Counted from the first letter of the stretch, positions 1-8,894 are shown. The stretch is DNA of 51,909 nucleotides from Nitratireductor sp. (GCA_017854535.1 JAFMHL010000030.1:1-51909); one strand, 5' to 3'. Notes: generated from the sequence alone by a model not told the origin. Numbers and translations are program-made.

Positions 1-48
1 AAAAGTCTCTTTTAGCCCAGAATTAAATCTGGGACATAGGCGATGACG

Positions 49-969
49 TCAGACAGTTTTACTCAATACCTGACCACCGGCATTCTCATCTGAAATCTGT
101 GTAAGAGTTTTGGCTTGGTTTTTGTTTGCCTTAAACGCATTAGGTGGAAGCCGCACTATCAATGCCTTAACTTTCGCAAAGTCTTCTGGCATTAGACTTT
201 TTATGTCTGTATCAGGTCCCAAGACTTCCAACATCGGACGGAAAGCAGCCCGAAAGTCCATTTTAGTTCTTTCACTTCTGTTTTCATCATTGCACAGAAA
301 CTCTTCAACGAGAGCTGACAAAGTGACGATGATATTATCTTTAGACGGTTCCTTGTCGGTTGTTACATTTTCGAATCTGCAATCAATTGTACCAACCGGT
401 TCCCCTTGCAAAAAACGAAGCAAACGTCGATTTTCCTCAAGCCAACCTCTTCTAACGAGGTTTACTAATTCCCAATAACCCGCACCTGAAGTGTCAACAT
501 TGGCACTATACCCGTGCTCTTTGAGGATTTTGGACGCAATCTGTTGTAGCGTCGGCATGATCTCTGGATCACTTGCTGTTTTTATATAACTCTCTTCTTC
601 GTCCAGGTTTTGGACTAAATCGTCGAGACCGGCATTTCCAAATGCTTCACTGGCTTCTTTATGACCTCTTGCATACTCATTCTTAAACCATTGTCTTGCA
701 TACGCTTTGGCCTGCTCAATTGTCAGCGGAAGTAACTTATCAGCGTGCAACTCACGTCTCGCTTTGGAAAATTGTTTTTCAATTTCTGCATTTCGAGCAG
801 CATGCAATTCTCTAGCAATGCCGACATCGCCAGTTCCCAAGCTCTCAATTATTTCTGTTTTGCCTATTATTGAACGAATTTCGTCTGGAACGCGTCTTCG
901 AATCTGATAAACGTTCCCACGACGACTTAGCCCAGAAGGTAGTTTTCCCATGTCTTTCATATCCGTCAT
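49..969 (-). pseudogene. Tyrosine-type recombinase/integrase, N-terminal part, prematurely stopped
   Basis: The N-terminus (GKLPSGLSRRGNVYQIRRRV, then VPDEIRSIIGKTEIIESLGT) is typical of the DUF6538-type arm-binding region of phage/island integrases, and the later part looks like the core-binding domain. The reading frame ends at TGA 49-51, before any catalytic domain with its R-H-R-Y residues, so about 300 residues replace the usual 400-500. Beyond the TGA the same frame stays open to the window edge and reads RHRLCPRF...GLKET, which resembles the helix that normally follows (a TVNRHL-type motif). A nonsense mutation is therefore more likely than a natural end. The start is uncertain: in-frame ATGs lie at 1014, 969, 960 and 951, none with a strong ribosome binding site. 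The gene begins beside the 3' end of tRNA-Leu and reads away from it, the usual arrangement for an element integrated at a tRNA. Confidence 0.72.
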
Positions 970-1042
970 TGTGTAGCACATCAATGGGAAAAAGCCATGC
1001 GAAATCAAAGGCATTTAATGATTTCAATAGGTTGAATTGATC

Positions 1043-1129
1043 TGGTGCGGGCACCGGGACTCGAACCCGGACAGCACTAAGGCCGAGGGATTTTAAGTCC
1101 CTTGCGTCTACCGATTCCGCCATGCCCGC
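1043..1129 (-). tRNA. tRNA-Leu (anticodon UAA)
   Basis: The minus strand folds as a class II (long variable arm) tRNA. The acceptor stem GCGGGCA (1129-1123) pairs with TGCCCGC (1053-1047), followed by discriminator A and an encoded CCA (1045-1043). The anticodon loop CTTAAAA carries TAA at 1095-1093. The T-arm has GGTTCGAGTCC. The variable arm is long, as expected for leucine. Its 3' end faces the integrase fragment, so it is the probable attachment site of the element to the left. Confidence 0.97.
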
Positions 1130-1279
1130 AAATTTCATCGGATGAGTGACTGACTAGCGAAACTCTGGGCATTCTGCAATCCTTCAACCGACACTTTTCT
1201 TTTGTTCTTGTCTGCCTCATAAGATTTGAAAAGAAAAACTAGAATCTCGCTTCTAATTTCCCATTGCCCGAAAGTAAAA

Positions 1280-2059
1280 ATGTCACAGGAAGATACAAAC
1301 CAAAAACCCATAACCGCTGCCATGCTGGCTATTGGTGACGAGCTTCTTTCTGGGCGAACCAAAGATAAGAATATCGGCTATCTTGCAGATTTCTTAACGC
1401 TCAAAGGGATTGACCTTAGCGAAGTTAGGATTGTGCCGGACGAAGAAGACCGAATTGTCGAAGCGTTGAATGCGTTGCGCAGCCGCTATACCTACGTATT
1501 CACCTCAGGCGGCATCGGTCCGACCCATGACGATATTACCGCTGATGCGGTGGCGGCGGCTTTTGGTGTCCCTATTGGCCATGACCCAAGAGCTATGACA
1601 ATTTTGTCTGATCATTATGCTAGGCGAGAAATGGAATTTACCGATGCTCGCAAGCGAATGGCCCGCCTGCCCCAAGGCTCGGATTTGATTGATAACCCTG
1701 TATCGGTTGCCCCAGGGTTCAGGATTGAAAACGTTCATGTGATGGCTGGCGTTCCTTCAATCTTTCAAGCCATGATGGACAATGTTGGACCGACGTTGAA
1801 ATCAGGTATTCAGATCATTTCAAAATCAGTTGACTGCCCATTTGGCGAAGGGACGATTGGCGGGCCGCTTACACTCATTCAAAAGAACCATCCTGGAACG
1901 GCAATTGGCTCTTACCCGCGCTACGATGGTAAGGTTTATTCAACGCAGATTGTTATTCGTTCGCGCAATGAAGAGGCAATAGTAGCGGCTGAAACGGATG
2001 TGATTGCGATGCTTGCGGACCTAACAGACCTGAAATCAAAACTGAAGACACACTCATGA
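1280..2059 (+). CDS. CinA-like molybdopterin-binding (MoaB/MogA fold) protein
   Basis: This is a 259-residue protein of the competence/damage-inducible CinA N-terminal family. The signature is AAMLAIGDELLSGRTKDKN at the N-terminus, and TSGGIGPTHDDIT near residues 74-86 forms the MPT-binding loop. The C-terminal nicotinamide-mononucleotide deamidase domain of full-length CinA is absent. Stand-alone N-domains are common in alphaproteobacteria, and their physiological role is not settled. The ATG at 1280 is preferred over the in-frame 1226 start because conserved sequence begins just after it, with a modest GAAAG upstream. The stop overlaps the next gene's start (ATGA), implying translational coupling. 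Confidence 0.88.
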   Translation: MSQEDTNQKPITAAMLAIGDELLSGRTKDKNIGYLADFLTLKGIDLSEVRIVPDEEDRIVEALNALRSRYTYVFTSGGIGPTHDDITADAVAAAFGVPIGHDPRAMTILSDHYARREMEFTDARKRMARLPQGSDLIDNPVSVAPGFRIENVHVMAGVPSIFQAMMDNVGPTLKSGIQIISKSVDCPFGEGTIGGPLTLIQKNHPGTAIGSYPRYDGKVYSTQIVIRSRNEEAIVAAETDVIAMLADLTDLKSKLKTHS

Positions 2060-2403
2060 GCCTGACCGTTTACCACCTGAAGAATTGTGATACCTGTAAA
2101 AAAGCCATCAAGGCGATGCTAGCCAAAGGGCTTGATCTAACTTTGGTAGATGTTCGTGAGGATGGCATTTCTGCCGACCAATTGGCGAAACTACAAAGCC
2201 AGGTTGGCTATGAGATTTTACTCAACACAAGATCAACAACCTGGCGCGGACTATCTGATGAGGAAAAAGCAGATATGAATGCCAAGAAAGCACTTGAACT
2301 TATGGGCGAATATCCAACCCTCATAAAGCGTCCGATCATTGATGATGGATCACTGGTTACAGCTGGTTGGGATAAAAAAGTTGAGGCATTGCGCACGAGT
2401 TAG
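2056..2403 (+). CDS. ArsC/Spx-family thioredoxin-fold protein (YffB-like)
   Basis: The product has 115 residues. The N-terminus TVYHLKNCDTCKKAIKAM carries a CxxC motif (Cys11 and Cys14) as in the YffB/Spx branch of the arsenate-reductase-like family. TLIKRPIIDD near residues 88-97 is the conserved cis-proline segment (RPI) of the fold. True arsenate reductases have a CX5R-type active site or a single Cys with several arginines, so arsenate reduction is unlikely. A glutathione-dependent thiol reductase or regulatory role is inferred only. The gene overlaps the cinA-like stop by four bases. Confidence 0.85.
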   Translation: MSLTVYHLKNCDTCKKAIKAMLAKGLDLTLVDVREDGISADQLAKLQSQVGYEILLNTRSTTWRGLSDEEKADMNAKKALELMGEYPTLIKRPIIDDGSLVTAGWDKKVEALRTS

Positions 2404-2432
2404 GCACATAAAAAGTTTGGCGGTTGATCGAA

Positions 2433-3575
2433 ATGAAAATTACAAAACTTGAGACTTTTTGTAATGAATTTGTCGGCTTTGTGGGGCTGACTTCGGAGGA
2501 TGGCGCCACCGGTTGGGGGCAGGTTTCCACCTATAATAGCGATATCACCTGCGAAATATTTCACAGACAGATTGCCCATTGGGCAATTGGCCGCTCGACC
2601 AATGAGCTTGAATTACTCGTTGAGGAAATTCCAAAACGCGAACATAAATATCCCGGCTCTTATCTGTATCGGGCCATGGCTGGTTTAGACACGGCCATTT
2701 GGGATTGGCGAGGCAAACAAGCTGGGAAACCGGTTGCGGAGCTGTTGGGTGGCAACGCAGGAAAAGTGCGAGCCTATGCTTCATCTATGCGCCGTGACAT
2801 TAAACCAGAAGATGAAGCGGAGCGCTTGTTGCGCCTTCAGGATCAATTTGGTTTTGATGCTTTCAAAGTTCGTGTTGGCGCGGAATGCGGCAATGATATT
2901 GATCAATGGCCGGGCCGGACAGAAGCCATCATTCCCCATATTCGCAAAGCCATAGGGGCGGATGCTGCTTTGCTGGTGGATGCCAATTCTGGGTTTTCCG
3001 CCAATCGCGCAATTGAAGTGGGCAAGATGCTCGAAGCTCATGGCTATGAACATTTTGAAGAGCCTTGTCTATATTGGGAGATCGAAGAAACCGCAAAGGT
3101 TAGTAAAGCGCTCGACATCGCCGTTTCTGGCGGTGAGCAGGACTGGGATCTCCACCATTGGAAACGCATGATTTCGCTAGAAGCCGTTGATATTTTGCAA
3201 CCCGATGTGATGTATATGGGCGGCATCTGCCGGACGCTTCAAGTCGCCAAAATGGGCCAAGCAGCAGGTCTGCCTTGCACACCTCATGCGGCGAACCTTT
3301 CCTTGGTGACGCTTTTCACGATGCATTTGATGCGAGCTCTTCCCAATGCCGGAAAGTATCTTGAATTTTCAATTGAAGGGCCGGAATACTATCCTTGGCA
3401 AGAAGATTTGTTTGTATCCTCACCTTTCACCATCAAAGATGGACATGCGAGCGTCAGTGAAGCGCCAGGTTGGGGCATCGAAATTTCACCCTCTTGGCTA
3501 GAGCAGGCAGACTATAAGATTACTGATATTGACAGTATCGGCGGCGCATCAGGCTATCACAGCCTTTATGGTTAA
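2433..3575 (+). CDS. Mandelate racemase / muconate lactonizing enzyme family protein (enolase superfamily)
   Basis: The protein has 380 residues when started at ATG 2433 (MKITKLETF), which has GGCGG about 9 bases upstream; a TTG at 2424 is a less likely start. Superfamily features are clear: a KxR-type acid/base pair in FDAFKVRVG, metal ligands in LLVDANSGF, HFEEPCLYWEIE and SGGEQDWD, the barrel-end strand LQPDVMYMGGICR, and a histidine in CTPHAANLS where the mandelate racemase subgroup has its catalytic His. It should abstract a proton alpha to a carboxylate, probably from a sugar acid. The substrate cannot be read from sequence, and no sugar-acid catabolic genes flank it. It sits 29 bases after the ArsC-like gene and may be co-transcribed. 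Confidence 0.88.
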   Translation: MKITKLETFCNEFVGFVGLTSEDGATGWGQVSTYNSDITCEIFHRQIAHWAIGRSTNELELLVEEIPKREHKYPGSYLYRAMAGLDTAIWDWRGKQAGKPVAELLGGNAGKVRAYASSMRRDIKPEDEAERLLRLQDQFGFDAFKVRVGAECGNDIDQWPGRTEAIIPHIRKAIGADAALLVDANSGFSANRAIEVGKMLEAHGYEHFEEPCLYWEIEETAKVSKALDIAVSGGEQDWDLHHWKRMISLEAVDILQPDVMYMGGICRTLQVAKMGQAAGLPCTPHAANLSLVTLFTMHLMRALPNAGKYLEFSIEGPEYYPWQEDLFVSSPFTIKDGHASVSEAPGWGIEISPSWLEQADYKITDIDSIGGASGYHSLYG

Positions 3576-3584
3576 GTGAAGGCG

Positions 3585-3609
3585 ATGCAAATTGCATATT
3601 ATTTGCAAT
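3585..3609. promoter_or_regulatory. Overlapping inverted repeats upstream of parE
   Basis: ATGCAA-A-TTGCAT (3585-3597) is a perfect palindrome. It shares its right half with a second perfect inverted repeat, ATTGCA (3591-3596), 7-base spacer, TGCAAT (3604-3609). The pair lies 80-100 bases before the parE start. It has the look of two overlapping operator sites. No factor is assigned. Confidence 0.35.
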
Positions 3610-3688
3610 CAGAAAACTCGCATCTGGCCTATTCTGCGTTTAAAGTTCGGCAGTGATTCGAATACTGAAATACAAGATGCGATAAGTT

Positions 3689-5740
3689 ATGGATAATACG
3701 AACGATCTCTTTGGTGGTGACGAACCGCAAAAGCAGCCTGCCACGCCAAAGCCTGAACGCCCAAAAGCTCAAAAACCTGCTCAAAGCGCAAAGGCGTCCA
3801 GCGGCGGCGATGACTATGGCGCTGATGCTATTTCCGTTCTTGAAGGTCTTGAGCCTGTCCGCAAACGCCCTGGCATGTATATCGGTGGCACGGACGAAAA
3901 AGCCATGCATCACCTTTTCGCAGAGGTGATTGATAACTCGATGGATGAAGCGGTTGCTGGCCATGCCTCTTGGATTGAAGTCGAGTTGGATGCTGAGGGC
4001 TATCTTTCGGTTACAGATAATGGTCGCGGTATTCCAACAGATATCCATCCCAAATATCTCAAAGAGAAAAAATCAACGGTCGAAGTTGTACTTACAGTTT
4101 TGCATGCGGGCGGAAAATTTGACGGCAAAGCCTATGAAACATCCGGCGGCTTGCACGGCGTTGGGGTCTCTGTGGTCAACGCCCTTTCGGAGCATTTGAT
4201 TGTTGAAGTAGCCAGAAACCGAAAACTGTTTGTTCAGGAATTTTCACGTGGCATGCCTCAGACAGGCCTTGTTGAACAAGGCGACGTTCATAATCGCCGT
4301 GGTACAAAAATCAGGTTCAAGCCTGATGAGGAAATCTTTGGCAAAGGTGCGAAATTCTCACCCGAACGCCTATACAAAATGGCGCGCTCCAAAGCCTATT
4401 TGTTTGGCGGTGTCGAAATTCGATGGACGTGTGACCCAAGCTTGATCGGTGAAAAATCTGAAATTGAACCGAAGGCCGTCTTTCATTTTCCGGGCGGCCT
4501 ACGCGATTATCTGGATGCCTCGATTGGCAATCAGCACAAAGTCACATCAGAAGCCTTTTCAGGCAAATCTGACCATACGGGCAAAAACGGCTCTCTAGAA
4601 TGGGCTGTGACATGGTATGGGGATGATGGCTTTGTAAACTCATACTGTAATACGATCCCAACAGGCGATGGCGGCACCCATGAAGCTGGCTTTCGTATCG
4701 CTTTAACACGCGGCTTAAAACAATATGGCGAGATGACCGGCAATAAAAAAGCTGCCGCAATTACCACCGATGATGTGATGACATCAGCTGCGGCTATGCT
4801 GTCCGTATTTATTCGTGAGCCGGAATTTGTTGGTCAGACGAAAGACAAATTGGCAACAGTGGAAGCACAAAAGGTTGTTGAGAACGCCATCCGCGATCCT
4901 TTCGACCATTGGCTTGCCGCCTCACCTGCCCAAGCGAATAAACTCTTGGAATGGGTGATTGACCGTGCGGAAGAGCGCATGCGTAGGCGCAAGGAAAAAG
5001 AGGTTAATCGTAAGACGGCCACGCGCAAATTGCGCCTTCCTGGAAAATTGGCCGATTGCTCTGCCAACGCCAAGGGCGGAACAGAATTGTTTATCGTCGA
5101 GGGCGACTCAGCTGGTGGCTCCGCCAAACAGGCACGTAATCGTATCAATCAGGCAATCCTGCCATTGCGCGGCAAAATCCTCAATGTGGGTTCGGCCAGC
5201 GCAGAAAAACTTGCTGCCAACCAGCAGATTGGTGATCTCATTCAAGCGCTTGGATGTGGAACACGTTCGAAGTATCGCGACGATGATTTGCGTTATGATC
5301 GCGTGATCATCATGACGGATGCGGATGTGGATGGTGCGCATATCGCCTCTCTGCTGATCACATTTTTCTATCAGGAAATGCCGAATATCATTCGCAATGG
5401 CCATTTATACATGGCTGTGCCGCCCCTTTTCAAAATCGCCCAAGGGGGAAAATCCGCCTACGCCCGCGATGAAGAACATCGCCAAGAGCTGATTGAAACC
5501 GTTTTTAATGGCCGCGGTAAAATCGATATCACCCGATTTAAGGGCCTTGGTGAAATGATGCCTGCTCAGCTTAAAGAAACCACAATGGATCCGAAAAAAC
5601 GCACCTTGTTACGGATTGAGGTTCGAGAAGGGGAAGAAGCGCGGACACGCGACTCTGTGGATCAGTTGATGGGCAACAAGCCGGAAGCGCGTTTTCAGTT
5701 TATTCAGGAAAATGCTGAATTTGCCCAACTTGATATTTAA
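3689..5740 (+). CDS. parE: DNA topoisomerase IV subunit B
   Basis: This 683-residue protein is the ATPase subunit of topoisomerase IV, which decatenates daughter chromosomes together with ParC. An N-terminal low-complexity Pro/Ala/Lys-rich stretch (about residues 10-45) precedes the GHKL ATPase domain. That domain shows GMYIGGTDEKAMHHL, DNSMDEAVAGH, VTDNGRGIP and GGLHGVGVSVVNALS. The TOPRIM domain has EGDSAGGSAKQARNR (about 470) and DADVDGAHIASLL (about 543). RFKGLGEMMPAQLKETTMDP near the end is the conserved C-terminal block. Length and the absence of the GyrB-type insertion favour ParE over GyrB. A GANTC (CcrM-type) site, GATTC, lies at 3655-3659 just upstream. parC is not in the window. 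Confidence 0.96.
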   Translation: MDNTNDLFGGDEPQKQPATPKPERPKAQKPAQSAKASSGGDDYGADAISVLEGLEPVRKRPGMYIGGTDEKAMHHLFAEVIDNSMDEAVAGHASWIEVELDAEGYLSVTDNGRGIPTDIHPKYLKEKKSTVEVVLTVLHAGGKFDGKAYETSGGLHGVGVSVVNALSEHLIVEVARNRKLFVQEFSRGMPQTGLVEQGDVHNRRGTKIRFKPDEEIFGKGAKFSPERLYKMARSKAYLFGGVEIRWTCDPSLIGEKSEIEPKAVFHFPGGLRDYLDASIGNQHKVTSEAFSGKSDHTGKNGSLEWAVTWYGDDGFVNSYCNTIPTGDGGTHEAGFRIALTRGLKQYGEMTGNKKAAAITTDDVMTSAAAMLSVFIREPEFVGQTKDKLATVEAQKVVENAIRDPFDHWLAASPAQANKLLEWVIDRAEERMRRRKEKEVNRKTATRKLRLPGKLADCSANAKGGTELFIVEGDSAGGSAKQARNRINQAILPLRGKILNVGSASAEKLAANQQIGDLIQALGCGTRSKYRDDDLRYDRVIIMTDADVDGAHIASLLITFFYQEMPNIIRNGHLYMAVPPLFKIAQGGKSAYARDEEHRQELIETVFNGRGKIDITRFKGLGEMMPAQLKETTMDPKKRTLLRIEVREGEEARTRDSVDQLMGNKPEARFQFIQENAEFAQLDI

Positions 5741-5769
5741 GTAGGGCTTTTATCGACGATTGGCGCCGC

Positions 5770-6404
5770 CTATTCAGGCATTGGTAGGGTCAACTCGGGC
5801 ATCTTTTCTATCAGCTGAATTGTCTTGCTTTCTGTTCCCGCCATTTTGAGATGCATCATGGATTTGGGAACCCAACTTTTATCCAGCGACAACCACATTT
5901 TCTCTTCAATACTGCCTTCCATCCCATTCAGCATGTCATATTCACCCTGAAGCACTTCCAGCATTTCGCCGTTCAAGTCCTCTGTGGTACAATTCGTGTT
6001 TCTCACAGTGGCTGCACGATCTTGCTGTATTTGGCTGGCAGTATCAGCAGGTTCAACGGGATCCATCTCCCGCACTTTTTGCCAAGAAGTGCCCTTGTCA
6101 TTAGAGATATACAAAACGTTATTACGCGCAAGGCTCCAAGGAGCGGCGGCAGGTTCGACCATTTCCGTCATCCAGTTTTCTTTGTCGATATAATGATAAA
6201 AGTTTTTAGAAACTTGTGCGCCATACACCTCTTGGGTGATAAAGGACTTCAAAGCGCCCTCATATCCGCGTTCTTTACTGAAATAACGACATCTATAAAG
6301 CGCTGTCGGCACTCATCGGCAAACGCAGAGCCAGTCAGCGGAACTGAAACCGTCAAACCTGCGGACAGAAAAATAGTCGATAGAACAGACGTTAGACGGC
6401 TCAT
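5770..6404 (-). pseudogene. Secreted hypothetical protein, disrupted by a frameshift
   Basis: Two reading frames together make one gene. The ATG at 6404 has a strong Shine-Dalgarno (GGAGTTACC directly before it) and encodes a signal peptide, MSRLTSVLSTIFLSAGLTV, then a cleavage-like AFADECRQRF. That frame stops at TGA 6251-6249 after 51 codons. From roughly 6290 a second frame runs GYEGALKSFITQEVYGAQVS and onward through WMTEMVEPAAAPWSLARNNV and SNDKGTSWQKVRE to the stop at 5770. This looks like a rhizobial periplasmic family of about 200 residues with no known function. The shift must lie between about 6265 and 6300. Read as one piece the product would be exported. It is either a genuine pseudogene or carries one base error. 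It converges with parE. Confidence 0.78.
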
Positions 6405-6494
6405 GGTAACTCCTAGATATTACGCAAATTGATTTTGCCAGCATATTGAAGCACCTTGAATGTTATGTGGCAAATTGCATAGACCATACAGGCG

Positions 6495-6523
6495 AAAAAG
6501 CCGGCAGCGTTTCCGCTACCGGC
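6495..6523 (-). terminator. Rho-independent terminator of the fasciclin gene
   Basis: On the minus strand, GCCGGTAGCG (6523-6514), loop GAAA, CGCTGCCGGC (6509-6500) forms a 10-pair stem with one G-U wobble and a stable GNRA-type tetraloop. It is followed by five T residues (6499-6495). It lies 34 bases after the fasciclin stop codon. Confidence 0.9.
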
Positions 6524-6556
6524 TCAAAATGAAGCAGTAATGCTGCTTCGACAAGA

Positions 6557-7030
6557 TTACATTGCTGGCATGATCACTTTGTCGATTACGTGTATGACGC
6601 CATTGTCTGCTGCGATGTCTGCAGTTACCACTTTGGCATCATTGACCATTGCGCCGTTGTCGAGATCGATGGTCACTTCACCGCCCTGCACTGTTGCTGC
6701 TTTCATGTCATCCTGTAGATCGGTTGACATTACTTTGCCTGCGATCACGTGATAGGTCAGGATTGCAACAAGTTTGTCCTTGTTCTCAGGCTTCAGCAGG
6801 TCTTCAACGGTACCAGCCGGCAAAGCAGCAAATGCTTCGTCTGTCGGTGCGAATACTGTGAACGGACCTTCGCCCTTCAATGTATCGACTAAGCCCGCTG
6901 CCTGAACAGCAGCAACGAGCGTGTTGAATGAGCCTGCTGCTACAGCAGTATCCACTATGTCTGCTGCTTTAGCTGAAACAGTCATGGCCAAGGCGATTGC
7001 AGTGGTTGCGATAATTTTAGTGATTTTCAT
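6557..7030 (-). CDS. Fasciclin (FAS1) domain secreted protein
   Basis: The product has 157 residues: a Sec signal peptide ([20 protein letters not shown], cleavage after AKA near residue 22) and a single FAS1 domain. The H1-box-like block is [20 protein letters not shown], preceded by [20 protein letters not shown]. The middle block is [16 protein letters not shown], and the final block is [18 protein letters not shown]1 domains act in adhesion or surface interactions, and small bacterial single-domain members are secreted or periplasmic. The specific partner is unknown. A strong ribosome binding site (AGAGGAATT) precedes the ATG, and a clean terminator follows, so it is probably a single-gene transcription unit. 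Confidence 0.93.
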   Translation of the reverse strand: MKITKIIATTAIALAMTVSAKAADIVDTAVAAGSFNTLVAAVQAAGLVDTLKGEGPFTVFAPTDEAFAALPAGTVEDLLKPENKDKLVAILTYHVIAGKVMSTDLQDDMKAATVQGGEVTIDLDNGAMVNDAKVVTADIAADNGVIHVIDKVIMPAM

Positions 7031-7395
7031 GATGTAATTCCTCTTGATAAGCTTAATTGCCCAACCCGAAGAGGAAACGAAACAATCTGATAATCAGTTT
7101 CACTTTTTTCGATGAACTAATGTTTCAAAAGCAAAATATTTGTGTATGCGACATAAGCTGCTTCGGCCTTGAATTTCATATCCAACGCCCGTTGACATTA
7201 ACCCTCAACCCTCATCTCTAGTTGACTTTTGACCATGTTGAGCCTACTACTTCGATCATAAATGCTGCATAGCGGCATATGCGGAACAAGAATGATGCCA
7301 GCCGATGGTGGCTGACAATTAGGGGTCAATGGGATCCAACGGAGATTTGTAAAAATACAACTCCAGTTCACGCTATAGAAAGAACAAAACTCTAC
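7031..7395. promoter_or_regulatory. Divergent intergenic region between fasciclin and helicase genes
   Basis: These 365 bases hold no convincing gene. It must carry promoters for both divergent neighbours. The best plus-strand candidate is TTGACT (7222-7227), 17-base spacer, TACTAC (7245-7250), which would give the helicase mRNA a leader of roughly 140 bases. Open frames here, including the in-frame extension of the helicase frame upstream to 7279, have no ribosome binding site and no recognisable protein features. Confidence 0.35.
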
Positions 7396-8832
7396 ATGAC
7401 ATTTGAAGCGCTCGGACTGAGCAAAAAAGTACTTAAAGCGGTTGAAGCATCCGGCTACACCGTCCCTACTCCTATTCAGGAGCAGGCAATTCCGCATGTG
7501 CTGCAACGACGCGACGTTTTGGGCATTGCCCAAACAGGAACAGGCAAAACCGCTGGTTTCGTTTTGCCAATGTTGTCACTGCTTGAAAAGGGCCGCGCAC
7601 GGGCAAGAATGCCCCGCACACTTATCCTTGAGCCTACCCGCGAATTGGCGGCGCAGGTTCATGAAAATTTTGAAAAATACGGCATCAACCACAAGTTAAG
7701 CGTTGCTTTGCTGATTGGAGGGGTTTCCTTTACTGAGCAAAACAAGATCCTTGATCGCGGCGCTGATGTATTGATCGCAACCCCTGGCCGGTTGCTTGAT
7801 CATTTTGAGCGTGGACGCCTTTTGATGACCGGCGTTGAAATTCTCGTTATCGATGAAGCCGACCGTATGTTGGATATGGGCTTTATTCCCGATATAGACA
7901 AAATTGTGAAAATGGTTCCTTTTACACGCCAAACGCTTTTCTTCTCGGCTACCATGCCGCCAGAAATTGACGAATTGGCTAAGAAGTTTTTGCAGAACCC
8001 TGTTTCGGTAGAAGTTTCAAAACCTGCATCAGCATCTAGCACCATTACACAGCGTGCTATTGCTTCTTCGCCTGTGGATTATGAAAAACGCGCCATATTG
8101 CGCAGCATGATTGATGATGCAAAAGACCTGAAGAATGCGATTATTTTCTGCAACCGAAAGTCAGAAATCGCGAATTTGTGGAAGTCTCTGGACCGCCATG
8201 GTTATTCTGTTGGCTCTTTGCATGGGGATATGGACCAAAGCTCCAGAACAGCTACGCTAAAAGCATTCAAGGACAACAAGATCCAAATACTCATTGCCTC
8301 TGATGTTGCCGCTCGCGGACTTGATATTCCTGATGTAAGCCATGTGTTCAACTATGATGTTGCCGTGAATGCGGACGACTATGTTCACCGTATTGGCAGA
8401 ACGGGACGGGCCGGACGCAAGGGCGCAGCGATCATGATCGTTACACCGCTTGATCAAAAAGGTTACGAAGCCATCGAGTCACTGATTGGCGAAGAAATTG
8501 TTTGGACCGGCGACAAAGTCGAATGGGATGCCAAGGCAAGCCGAAGAGGTAAACCCGGTGGCCGTGCTGGTGCCAAAACTGGCTCAAGCTCAGGCAACAA
8601 GCGTAACGCGAAGTCTGGCGGTGAAGAAGCTGCCGCTGAACGCCCGAAACGCGGTCGCAAGCCAAAGCAGGAAGTCGCTGATACTCCAGTGGTTGAACAA
8701 CAAGCAAAGCCTGAAGATACGCGCGCACCGCGTGGTCGTGGTCGCAGTGATGGCCAAGTTGATTTGACGAATGTCGATGAAAGCCATGCTTTTGGTGGCG
8801 AAGAGCATATCCCGGACTTTATGCGGCGCTGA
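7396..8832 (+). CDS. DEAD-box ATP-dependent RNA helicase (RhlE-like)
   Basis: The protein has 478 residues from the ATG at 7396 (MTFEALGLSKKVLKAVEASG). Earlier in-frame codons to 7279 lack helicase features and are excluded. Motifs in order are: Q-motif PTPIQEQAIP, motif I AQTGTGKT (44-51), motif Ia PTRELAAQV, motif Ib TPGRLLDH, motif II DEAD (152-155), motif III SAT (183-185), motif V ARGLDIPDV and motif VI HRIGRTGRAGR (about 329). The tail from about residue 380 is rich in Lys/Arg/Gly and probably binds RNA without sequence preference. It remodels RNA in ribosome assembly or mRNA decay, and the family is often cold-induced. RhlE is the closest reading, but DbpA/CsdA-type roles cannot be excluded. 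Confidence 0.93.
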   Translation: MTFEALGLSKKVLKAVEASGYTVPTPIQEQAIPHVLQRRDVLGIAQTGTGKTAGFVLPMLSLLEKGRARARMPRTLILEPTRELAAQVHENFEKYGINHKLSVALLIGGVSFTEQNKILDRGADVLIATPGRLLDHFERGRLLMTGVEILVIDEADRMLDMGFIPDIDKIVKMVPFTRQTLFFSATMPPEIDELAKKFLQNPVSVEVSKPASASSTITQRAIASSPVDYEKRAILRSMIDDAKDLKNAIIFCNRKSEIANLWKSLDRHGYSVGSLHGDMDQSSRTATLKAFKDNKIQILIASDVAARGLDIPDVSHVFNYDVAVNADDYVHRIGRTGRAGRKGAAIMIVTPLDQKGYEAIESLIGEEIVWTGDKVEWDAKASRRGKPGGRAGAKTGSSSGNKRNAKSGGEEAAAERPKRGRKPKQEVADTPVVEQQAKPEDTRAPRGRGRSDGQVDLTNVDESHAFGGEEHIPDFMRR

Positions 8833-8860
8833 TATCTCTTACAAACATCGGCATTAATTT

Positions 8861-8894
8861 AGGGGAATGATAGTAAGTTGAATTCCCCTTTTTT
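8861..8894 (+). terminator. Rho-independent terminator of the helicase gene
   Basis: AGGGGAAT (8861-8868) pairs perfectly with ATTCCCCT (8882-8889) across a 13-base loop, and the stem runs into six T residues (8889-8894). It lies 28 bases after the helicase stop. Confidence 0.85.

Noticed and set aside
845-1138. Open frame reading through tRNA-Leu
   Set aside because: The residues are a translation of the tRNA itself.
2056-2403. Arsenic resistance (ars) function for the ArsC-like gene
   Set aside because: The CxxC active site and the lack of arsB/arsR neighbours fit the Spx/YffB branch better.
7279-7395. Upstream extension of the helicase frame by 39 codons
   Set aside because: The stretch has no similarity to helicase N-termini and no ribosome binding site, while ATG 7396 begins the conserved domain directly.
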